A stretch of DNA of 5,285 nt. It comes from Acidobacteriota bacterium (GTDB taxonomy: Bacteria > Acidobacteriota > Vicinamibacteria > Vicinamibacterales > UBA2999). Shown here in pieces: positions 1 through 5,285 of this stretch. The notes beneath the pieces are model-generated. The model saw only the letters and a program-made list of their open reading frames with translations. It did no database searches and was not told where the DNA came from. The position numbers and the translations under genes are program-made. The stretch spans positions 1 through 5,285 of the forward strand of contig JACCSI010000754.1 of NCBI GenBank assembly GCA_013813075.1. The letters run 5' to 3'. The number at the start of each line of letters is the position of its first letter. The stretch's first letter is position 1.

Positions 1-195
1 GGGCTGGAGATTCGCACCGCTTGGCGCACTCCCGGCCGTGTGGATCGCGCTCTCGATCGCGGCGCGCGGAACTGGCCGCCGTGCATAGTCCCGCACCGTT
101 CGCCGCCTGGCCATGGCATCGTAGAAGGCCTGCGCGCGACGCACGACTTCGTTTTCCTCCACCGCTACGAACGACAAGGGCTTGAGATGACTCAC
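1..195 (-). CDS. Nitroreductase family protein, N-terminal part (cut by left edge)
   Basis: This is the first 65 residues of an FMN-dependent nitroreductase, a cytoplasmic flavoenzyme family that uses NAD(P)H to reduce nitro, quinone or halogenated aromatic compounds. Reading the minus strand from GTG at 195-193 gives a protein starting (M)SHLKPLSFVAVEENEVV. It carries two family hallmarks. RRRTVRDY (residues 30-37) is the arginine-rich segment that binds the FMN phosphate. SAPSGANLQP (56-65) is the second flavin-binding loop and is interrupted by the window edge. The FYDAMARRRTVRDY and SAPSGAN pattern is closest to the iodotyrosine-deiodinase-like branch, whose members are usually about 220 residues, so roughly 155 residues should lie outside. 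The GTG overlaps the rsgA stop codon by 4 bp (GTGA), which suggests translational coupling and supports this start. The physiological substrate cannot be read from the sequence. Confidence 0.88.
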   Translation of the reverse strand, partial: MSHLKPLSFVAVEENEVVRRAQAFYDAMARRRTVRDYARRPVPRAAIESAIHTAGSAPSGANLQP

Positions 196-1295
196 TCGCG
201 GCCGCGATCCTTGTACAGCTGCTTCAGCGATTTGCCAATCGTTTTCGAACGCCGTTTGTCCTGGATCTGCGCACGGACATCGCGCTTCGCATCAAACAGC
301 CGCATTTCCTCCTGCAACTTGCCATAGCTGGCGAGCCTGTCCACCGTCAATGTCCCTTCCGCCATCGCTGCCTTCACGGCGCACCGCGGTTCGTTCTCGT
401 GGCGGCAGTCAGTGAAGTGGCACGCGGCGCCAAGCACCTCGATATCGTCGAACGTGTCCTTGGCGCCCTCGGCGACATCCCATAGCTGCAGTTCGCGCAT
501 GCCGGGTGTGTCGATCAGGAGTCCACGGCCCGGCAGCACAATCAGCTGTCGATGGCGGGTCGTGTGCCGGCCCCGCGAGTCGCTCTCCCGCACCGCCGCC
601 GTCTTGAGCACCGGCGTGCCGGCAAGCGCGTTGATCATGGTCGATTTACCCGCCCCGGAAGAGCCGAGGAGCGCGCCTGTCCGCCCGAATCCCAGGTACT
701 GCTCGACGATGGAGACGTCCGGCTGAATAATGTCGTGCGCGGCTGTCTCGCGCGCGATTGCAACGGTGGCGTGCACGGGAACACCTGGCGCCATCGTCTC
801 GATCTCGGCGACGCGCGCGGAGACATGGTCTGCGAGGTCGGCCTTGGTCAGCAGGACGATGGGACGCGCACCACTTTCGTAGGAGGTGAGAAGGTAACGC
901 TCGAGGCGGCGAGGATTGAAGTCGCGATCCAGACCCATCACCAGGAACACGGTGTCGATGTTGGCGGCGACGACCTGCTCCTCAGTAAGTTCGCCCGCCA
1001 CCTTGCGCGAGAACTTGCTGCGCCGCGGCAGAATGGCTTCTATCGTGCCGGCGGGCTCGCTCGCGGTTGGCTTGAGTGCGACCCAGTCGCCGACGGCGGC
1101 CAGTTCGTGACGCCCGACCGCCTGGTGCCGGAGACGCCCGGAGACCTGCGCCTGCACTTCGCCGTCGGCGGTAAAGACCCGATAGATGTGGTTGAACTCG
1201 ATGCCGACCCGGGCCGGGATCAGGCCGGCGCGCTCGTGTTCGGCGAACGCACTCGCCCAGCGCTCGTCCCAGCCCAGCTCGTTCAGGTCGATCAT
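192..1295 (-). CDS. rsgA: Ribosome small subunit-dependent GTPase A (RsgA/YjeQ family)
   Basis: RsgA is a cytoplasmic GTPase that acts in late maturation of the 30S subunit, where it checks the decoding centre and helps release assembly factors such as RbfA. The 367-residue protein has the family's circularly permuted GTPase. An OB-fold region (about 30-95) precedes the G4 motif LTKADL (149-154). The P-loop GSSGAGKST (211-219), the G2 threonines in GRHTT (242-246) and the G3 motif DTPG (262-265) follow. A zinc-binding segment then shows C292, C297, H299 and C305, and the tail is rich in lysine and arginine. G4 has Thr in place of the usual Asn. The N-terminal LGWDERWASAF and the GLDRDFNPRRLERYL stretch (121-135) mark the longer RsgA subtype. 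ATG at 1295-1293 fits that subtype's N-terminus, although no strong Shine-Dalgarno is visible. The gene starts 19 bp after the upstream hydrolase and overlaps the nitroreductase start by 4 bp. Confidence 0.96.
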   Translation of the reverse strand: MIDLNELGWDERWASAFAEHERAGLIPARVGIEFNHIYRVFTADGEVQAQVSGRLRHQAVGRHELAAVGDWVALKPTASEPAGTIEAILPRRSKFSRKVAGELTEEQVVAANIDTVFLVMGLDRDFNPRRLERYLLTSYESGARPIVLLTKADLADHVSARVAEIETMAPGVPVHATVAIARETAAHDIIQPDVSIVEQYLGFGRTGALLGSSGAGKSTMINALAGTPVLKTAAVRESDSRGRHTTRHRQLIVLPGRGLLIDTPGMRELQLWDVAEGAKDTFDDIEVLGAACHFTDCRHENEPRCAVKAAMAEGTLTVDRLASYGKLQEEMRLFDAKRDVRAQIQDKRRSKTIGKSLKQLYKDRGRE

Positions 1296-1314
1296 CAGGC
1301 AATCACCACACGCG

Positions 1315-1959
1315 TCAGGCGTTCAGCCGGTCGAGAAAATGGCCGGCCACGGTGACGAACGACTCGTCCCACACGTGGCCCCCCTCGAACACGTGCACCG
1401 CCGGCGTGACGCCAGCCGCGCCCAGCAGCGCCAAATCGGCCGCTGCTTTCGCCTCGGTATACCAGTGATCTGTGGTGCCCCGTCCGATCAGCAGCGGCGG
1501 CAGCGAGTCCAGATGCGGGACAACATCAGGCGGGACATCACCGGCCAGCATGATGCCACCGCAACAGGGCCCTGCCAACGCCGCCGCGCGATACGCCATC
1601 GCAACGCCCTGCGAAAAGCCCGCGTACACGAGCGCCGGCACGGTGGGATGTGTCGCGCGGACTTCGGTCACCACCGATTTGACGTACGCGACGTTGTCCG
1701 CAATCGCTAGATCGCGATCCTCCCGCGTCATCCAGTTGGCGACGATGTTCCCGGCCTTGGTGTAAAAACGATTGAGCCCCTGCACACTGACGAGCAGCCA
1801 GGCTCGTGTGCCGCGAATGCGCACCAGTGCCTGCATCATCTGCTCGGCCCCTTCCGCGTAGCCGTGAAAACCGACGAGCACAGGAAACGGCCCCGCTCGT
1901 TCCGGGCAATCGACGAGGTAACGGCCGTGGGTCCTCGTTTCGATTTGATGCGCGGTCAT
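1315..1959 (-). CDS. Alpha/beta hydrolase (phospholipase/carboxylesterase-like)
   Basis: This is a 214-residue serine hydrolase with the compact alpha/beta fold of the phospholipase/carboxylesterase group. The oxyanion-hole strand is GFHGYAEG (30-37). The nucleophile elbow is GFSQG (114-118) with Ser116. The acid is probably Asp164 in GRGTTDHW, and the catalytic base His195 in EGGHVWD. All triad positions are present and correctly ordered, so an active enzyme is expected. There is no signal peptide, which implies a cytoplasmic location. The segment SVQGLNRFY...NWMTREDRDLAIADNVAYV (58-93) is a conserved block between the oxyanion loop and the elbow that I associate with a bacterial subfamily of unknown substrate; this association is from memory. 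The ATG at 1959-1957 directly abuts a repeat-like sequence and has no clear Shine-Dalgarno, so the start is plausible but not proven. The gene lies 64 bp after the DUF5916 gene and 19 bp before rsgA, on the same strand. Confidence 0.88.
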   Translation of the reverse strand: MTAHQIETRTHGRYLVDCPERAGPFPVLVGFHGYAEGAEQMMQALVRIRGTRAWLLVSVQGLNRFYTKAGNIVANWMTREDRDLAIADNVAYVKSVVTEVRATHPTVPALVYAGFSQGVAMAYRAAALAGPCCGGIMLAGDVPPDVVPHLDSLPPLLIGRGTTDHWYTEAKAAADLALLGAAGVTPAVHVFEGGHVWDESFVTVAGHFLDRLNA

Positions 1960-2021
1960 GTGGGGTCAGGTCGAGAAACGAGACTGGAGGCTCGTTCTGA
2001 GCGCTTACTATTACGCCCCAC
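1960..2021. repeat. Intergenic repeat-like element with inverted ends
   Basis: The gap between the DUF5916 stop codon and the hydrolase start codon is almost entirely a 62-bp sequence bounded by GTGGGG (1960-1965) and CCCCAC (2016-2021), an exact 6-bp inverted repeat. Inside it, AACGAG (1977-1982) and CTCGTT (1991-1996) form a second perfect inverted pair with an 8-base loop. The left end reads GGGGTCAGGTCGAG, which resembles the GGGGTCAGGTC-type ends of short palindromic repeats scattered in some Acidobacteriota genomes and often linked to REP-associated transposases. That resemblance is from memory. In the message the inner hairpin is followed by TCTCGACC, not a T-run, so it is a poor intrinsic terminator. 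Only one copy is in the window, so its repeat nature is inference. Confidence 0.4.
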
Positions 2022-2023
2022 GG

Positions 2024-4216
2024 TCATCGCAGCACGTCGAACATGCGGCTGAACTTGACGATCAGGCTGCGGTCGGTGCGTTCCGGGCGCTCAAGCAGAT
2101 CGTAGAGTCCGCGCGTGTCGGTGTAGACGATAAACAGGCCGGTGTTGGCCGCCTGCAGCCACCCGAAGCGAAAGTTCATCGACCACAGATCCGCACGGTC
2201 GTTGTATTGGACCAGCCCCTGCACAAACGTGCGTGGGTTGAAGGAATACGACACGCGGCTGCGCACAAGGTTGGTGATGAAACTTCCCACCGGCAGGTCA
2301 ACATCGTTGCGCTGATATGACACTTCCGCGCTGAGGGCTTCGCCGAGCCGCATGCGCAGGGTGGGGTTGACGGTGACCCGGTCACCGCCAAAGAAGCCGC
2401 CGACGAAGGTCTGCACATTGACGCTGACCGGCGCACCCTGGTTGGTCATCAACACCACCTGCGCTTCCTTGTGTTCGTAGGTGCCGGGCGGCACGAAGAT
2501 ACCCGGATAAATTTCGAAGGGCGTACGCACACCTTCAAGTGTCATGTTCATCCCGGTGTGCACTTCGTAGGCATTGCGGAACTGCCAATGGTTGTCGATG
2601 TGCACGTAACCCGTTTCTTGAAAGCCGTCGTGCCCCCAGAAGCTGCGGTATGTCGCGTGCGGTCGCATTTCCTGGATGTTGAGAAAATCGGACGGCCGCC
2701 AGCGCGTGTTGAGGCGAATGTCCGGCTTTCGGTAACCACGGCGGCTGAGAAACCCGACCTGCGGGTTGAACCCGTCGCCGACCTCCTGATACCCCATCTC
2801 CAGATCGAATCGGGAAACGTTGGTACGCGACCGCACATTGAACGCGTAGTCGTCGTCCGTGATGCCCGGCGTATCCGTGCGCGCGACAAAGCTCGAGAGG
2901 ACGGTGTTCTGTCCGACGCCCCACTTGCCATCCAGCGCGTACGTGCGATTGTGGTCGTTCTTCATCGCCAGACCACCCGTGCCGTCCCGGTTGACGAACA
3001 TGCCGCCAATCGACGATCGGTTCGGAAAGTCGCGGCTGATGCGCATGACGCTGAAGTTGTTGCTCGGGAGCCGGTCCCGATAGTCGTCGGTCTGCATGTT
3101 CAGCAGGCCGATGTTGTAGGGGCCCGCCTTGCCCGAGACGCGGCCGCCGCCAATGATCGGTATCGACTCGCCGCCCGCACCGATGCCGATGCGCCGGCTG
3201 AAGAACAAGTCAATCTCGCCCGGGTTTCCAACCGAGAAGAAGCCGGCGTTCTCGAGAAAGAAGGGCCGTTTTTCCGGGAAGAACAGGCTGAATCGATCGA
3301 GGTTGACCTGCTGGTCGTCCACCTCGACTTGGGCGAAGTCGGTGTTGATGGTGGCGTCGAGCGTCAGGCTGGGCGTCAACGTGTACTTGAAGTCTGCGCC
3401 GACATCGCCGAGTGTCGTGGCATTCACCGGTCGAGCCCCGGATTCGACGACGCTGCCCAGCACGTACGGCGTCGCGCGGAAACTGCGAATGGTCGGTGTT
3501 TGAATGCCGGAAACCGTTCCGGCGAGCGACAGGCGATACAGATTGTACTGGCGCGGAATCGGCGCCCAATACGACCGCTCGTTACGGCGACGGATGTTCC
3601 GCTGAAAATTCATCCCCCACGTCTGATTGGCGCCCGACGGGAAGCGCAGGGTCCGAAACGGAATCGCAAACTCGGCGGTCCAGCCTCGCTCGTCGATCCG
3701 GGTGCGGACTTCCCACGCGGCGTCCCAATTGAGGTTGAAGCCGCCGCCCGAACCGGTCTGTTGATTGCCGCTCAGACCGCCCCCTCCCTGGCCCTCGTTG
3801 GTGACCTGGCCGTCGTATTCGATCGCGGCCGGATTGGTCCCGAAGACGAACCCGTTTTGACGGTCGCGGTAGGTGTCGAAAATCAACCGGAAACTGTCGG
3901 TTTCGTCGAGACCGGCATCGCGCCGCGAATCTGAGACGATAATCGCCGAGGGATCCCGGTCGTAGCAGACGACGCCAATGTAAAGAGTGTCGCGCGTGAA
4001 GACAATGCGCACCTCGGTGTTTTCGGACGCGAGCTGACCCTCGTCCGGCTGCTCCTGGAGAAAGCCGCTGATGACGGGCGCACTCTTCCACGCCGAATCG
4101 CCGAGCACGTCGCCGTCGAGCGTCGGCGCTTCAGTGACGGCGACGGCCGTGGCGTTTGACTGCGCCCAGGCAGGCGCGGAGACGAGCAACACGGCGAGCG
4201 CACACAGGATTTTCAT
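2024..4216 (-). CDS. DUF5916 outer-membrane protein with N-terminal CBM9-like domain
   Basis: This is a 730-residue exported protein. Residues 1-18 are a signal peptide (MKILCALAVLLVSAPAWA, cleavage predicted before Gln19). Residues about 25-235 form a carbohydrate-binding family 9-like beta-sandwich, with PTLDGDVLGDSAW (31-43), VRIVFTRDTLYIGVVCYD (69-86) and WTAEFAIPF (179-187). A Gly/Asn/Gln-rich loop (about 141-161) interrupts it. The DUF5916 hallmark follows: NTDFAQVEVDDQQVNLDRFS (291-310) and FFPEKRPFFLENAGFF (312-327). The rest, to residue 730, alternates polar and hydrophobic residues as expected for outer-membrane beta-strands and ends in a short amphipathic strand (LIVKFSRMF). The family's function is not established; surface binding or uptake of a glycan or other polymer is a reasonable guess. 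Length and domain order match the family and the frame is intact. ATG at 4216-4214 is fixed by the signal peptide. It is probably the first gene of the minus-strand unit. Confidence 0.92.
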   Translation of the reverse strand: MKILCALAVLLVSAPAWAQSNATAVAVTEAPTLDGDVLGDSAWKSAPVISGFLQEQPDEGQLASENTEVRIVFTRDTLYIGVVCYDRDPSAIIVSDSRRDAGLDETDSFRLIFDTYRDRQNGFVFGTNPAAIEYDGQVTNEGQGGGGLSGNQQTGSGGGFNLNWDAAWEVRTRIDERGWTAEFAIPFRTLRFPSGANQTWGMNFQRNIRRRNERSYWAPIPRQYNLYRLSLAGTVSGIQTPTIRSFRATPYVLGSVVESGARPVNATTLGDVGADFKYTLTPSLTLDATINTDFAQVEVDDQQVNLDRFSLFFPEKRPFFLENAGFFSVGNPGEIDLFFSRRIGIGAGGESIPIIGGGRVSGKAGPYNIGLLNMQTDDYRDRLPSNNFSVMRISRDFPNRSSIGGMFVNRDGTGGLAMKNDHNRTYALDGKWGVGQNTVLSSFVARTDTPGITDDDYAFNVRSRTNVSRFDLEMGYQEVGDGFNPQVGFLSRRGYRKPDIRLNTRWRPSDFLNIQEMRPHATYRSFWGHDGFQETGYVHIDNHWQFRNAYEVHTGMNMTLEGVRTPFEIYPGIFVPPGTYEHKEAQVVLMTNQGAPVSVNVQTFVGGFFGGDRVTVNPTLRMRLGEALSAEVSYQRNDVDLPVGSFITNLVRSRVSYSFNPRTFVQGLVQYNDRADLWSMNFRFGWLQAANTGLFIVYTDTRGLYDLLERPERTDRSLIVKFSRMFDVLR

Positions 4217-4224
4217 CGACAGAG

Positions 4225-4231
4225 TATTTTA
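4225..4231. promoter_or_regulatory. Putative bidirectional -10 element between divergent genes
   Basis: Only 20 bp (4217-4236) separate the two divergent start codons, and they are AT-rich compared with their surroundings. On the plus strand TATTTT (4225-4230) keeps the key A at position 2 and T at position 6 of a sigma-70 -10 box. Its expected start point, 7 bases on, is the A of the hydrolase ATG at 4237. On the minus strand TAAAAT (4231-4226) matches TATAAT at 5 of 6 bases and would start transcription about 3 bases before the DUF5916 ATG. Neither gene has a Shine-Dalgarno sequence in the gap, which fits leaderless or nearly leaderless messages. I see no convincing -35 box on either strand, so this is prediction only. 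Confidence 0.45.
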
Positions 4232-4236
4232 CTGCG

Positions 4237-4947
4237 ATGAACCCTGTCGTCTTCCGCGTTCCTGGCGCGGCTGAGATCACCCATGCGGCGACTCTGTTTC
4301 GAGCCGATGCCGACGCGTCGCGCGGTGTGATGTTCGTCATGGCGCACGGCGCCGGCGCGGGACAATCGCATCCCTTCATGGTGCGGTACGCGAGTGGGCT
4401 CGCGGATCGCGGCATTCACGTCGTCACCTTCAACTTCCCTTATATCGACTCGGGGCGACGCGCTCCCGACCGTGCGCCGGTGCTGGAGGACGTCTTCCGG
4501 CGGGTTGTCGTGGCCGCCGCGATCCTTCCGGATGTGCAGGCGTGCCGGTTATTCATCGGTGGGAAGTCGATGGGGGGTCGGATCGCAACGCATCTGGCGG
4601 CCTCACCGGAGGCATGGCCAGAGAGCGCCCCATCGCTCGGTGGCGTCATCGTCTTTGGTTACCCGCTGAATCCGCCGGGAGGGCCATCGAAACGTTCACC
4701 GGATCGCACGTCCCATCTGGGCCGTATCGTAGCGCCGCTACTCGTCGTCCAGGGCACACGCGATCAGTTCGGCGGGCCCGAGTTGATACAGGCGGCCCTT
4801 CAGGGCGAGACGCCCCCAGCACCAGCGGCGACGCCGCAGCGCCACCGCCGCCACGTCCTTTCGATTGCAGGCGGCGACCACTCATTGGCCGCGAAGTTCG
4901 ATCAGACCGTCTTCGATGCGGTCGTGGACTTCGTGTCCGCCACGTAA
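4237..4947 (+). CDS. Alpha/beta hydrolase, KANL3/TEX30-like family
   Basis: This is a 236-residue cytoplasmic alpha/beta hydrolase, of the bacterial group related to eukaryotic TEX30 and KANL3. The oxyanion-side loop AHGAGAGQSHPFM (36-48) is diagnostic. TFNFPYIDSGRRAPDR (64-79) follows, then the nucleophile elbow GGKSMGGR (108-115) with Ser111. The acid is probably Asp176 in VVQGTRDQFG (171-179), and the base His215 in AGGDHSL (211-217). The catalytic set is complete, but the substrate of the bacterial members is unknown. A Pro/Ala- and Arg/His-rich stretch (191-206) lies before the last strand. An upstream in-frame ATG at 4156 would add 27 residues, but it lies inside the divergent gene's signal-peptide region, and those residues do not resemble the family. 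ATG at 4237 gives the expected N-terminus. The 3' end overlaps the TerC-family gene by 46 bp. Confidence 0.9.
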   Translation: MNPVVFRVPGAAEITHAATLFRADADASRGVMFVMAHGAGAGQSHPFMVRYASGLADRGIHVVTFNFPYIDSGRRAPDRAPVLEDVFRRVVVAAAILPDVQACRLFIGGKSMGGRIATHLAASPEAWPESAPSLGGVIVFGYPLNPPGGPSKRSPDRTSHLGRIVAPLLVVQGTRDQFGGPELIQAALQGETPPAPAATPQRHRRHVLSIAGGDHSLAAKFDQTVFDAVVDFVSAT

Positions 4948-5285
4948 GGCTGATGCAACTTAACCGGCGTCACGGCCTTGCGCAGGCGCAGGTTGATCAT
5001 CTCGACGAAGAGTGAGAACCCCATGGCGAAGTAGACGTAGCCCTTGGGGATGTGCATGCCGAACCCGTCGCCAATCAGTGACAGACCAATCAGCAGCAGG
5101 AAGGACAGCGCCAGCACCTTGACCGTTGGATGGCGGTTGACGAAGCTGCTGATGCTTTCCGCCGCAAACATCATGATGCCGACCGCGACGACGACGGCCG
5201 TCACCATGATCGAAAGGTCGTCGGCCATCCCCACTGCCGTGATCACGGAGTCGAGCGAAAACACGATGTCGAGCAGCATGATCTG
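4902..5285 (-). CDS. TerC-family integral membrane protein, C-terminal part (cut by right edge)
   Basis: The last 127 residues of a TerC/YkoY-type membrane protein are visible, entering the window in frame at Gln (5285-5283). Members of this family have been linked to tellurite resistance and, more recently, to metal (notably manganese) export. The signature LLDIVFSLDSVITAVGMA carries two membrane-embedded acidic residues (visible residues 6 and 12) that are conserved in the family and likely bind metal. Three further hydrophobic segments follow at about 25-43, 56-74 and 81-97, with HPTVKVLALSFLLLIG and the typical C-terminal PVKLHQPYV block. TerC proteins are usually about 240-320 residues, so the N-terminal half lies outside. 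After PVKLHQPYV comes a polar tail (ADTKSTTASKTV), most of which is encoded within the overlap with the opposing hydrolase gene. Which metal this member handles cannot be read from the sequence. Confidence 0.93.
   Translation of the reverse strand, partial: QIMLLDIVFSLDSVITAVGMADDLSIMVTAVVVAVGIMMFAAESISSFVNRHPTVKVLALSFLLLIGLSLIGDGFGMHIPKGYVYFAMGFSLFVEMINLRLRKAVTPVKLHQPYVADTKSTTASKTV

Noticed and set aside
40..327. Open frame of 95 codons on the plus strand at the left edge.
   Set aside because: It is antisense to the nitroreductase start and the rsgA end, both of which carry clear family motifs, and its own translation shows none.
552..1355. Open frame of 267 codons on the plus strand, antisense to rsgA.
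   Set aside because: It mirrors rsgA codons, has no known motif, and runs through the rsgA start into the next gene. It is a shadow of a confidently identified gene.
1977..1996. Hairpin AACGAG/CTCGTT as an intrinsic terminator for the DUF5916 gene.
   Set aside because: The stem is 6 bp and no uninterrupted T-run follows in the message direction. It fits better as part of the repeat-like element.
2471..3934. Long open frame (487 codons) on the plus strand, antisense to the DUF5916 gene.
   Set aside because: The translation is rich in Arg, Val, Ala and Glu with no recognisable domain. It lies wholly inside a gene with a signal peptide and clear family motifs. Long antisense frames are expected in GC-rich coding DNA.
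4156..4236. Upstream ATG as the start of the KANL3-like hydrolase, adding 27 residues.
   Set aside because: The extension is Arg-rich, unlike the family, and is antisense to the DUF5916 signal peptide. ATG at 4237 gives the normal family N-terminus and suits the local -10 element.
4946..4979. Possible terminator hairpin from AAGGC (4946-4950) and GCCTT (4975-4979) at the convergent gene ends.
   Set aside because: The stem is only 5 bp with a loop of 24 bases and no following T-run, so it does not look like an intrinsic terminator.

Overview
This is a compact, GC-rich window with almost no non-coding DNA. The largest gap between genes is 64 bp. The gene families suggest a Gram-negative environmental bacterium. 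The strongest cue is a large DUF5916 outer-membrane protein, a family that is abundant in Acidobacteriota, Gemmatimonadota and Bacteroidota. The high GC and the style of the proteins fit Acidobacteriota best. That taxonomic call is inference; the window has no rRNA or other marker to confirm it.

From right to left, the minus strand carries a probable transcription unit of four genes. It starts with a DUF5916/CBM9-like outer-membrane protein (2024-4216), followed by a small serine alpha/beta hydrolase (1315-1959) and the ribosome-assembly GTPase RsgA (192-1295). The last gene is the N-terminal part of an FMN-dependent nitroreductase (1-195), which runs off the left edge. The gaps are 64 bp, 19 bp and a 4-bp stop/start overlap. 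The nitroreductase begins with GTG and is easy to miss. The 64-bp gap is almost filled by a repeat-like sequence with inverted ends (GTGGGG...CCCCAC).

On the right, a KANL3/TEX30-like alpha/beta hydrolase (4237-4947, plus strand) is transcribed away from the DUF5916 gene. Only 20 bp separate the two start codons. These hold an AT-rich core, TATTTTA, that can be read as a -10 element on both strands and sits at the right distance for leaderless or nearly leaderless transcripts. The 3' end of this hydrolase gene overlaps by 46 bp the 3' end of a TerC-family membrane protein on the minus strand, which is cut by the right edge.

The genes look like ordinary housekeeping and accessory functions: ribosome maturation, esterase-type hydrolases, a flavin reductase, an outer-membrane barrel and a membrane transporter-like protein. 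I see no sign of a defence system, mobile element, CRISPR array or biosynthetic cluster. The points most worth a second look are the architecture of the intergenic regions and the gene overlaps, not a new protein system.
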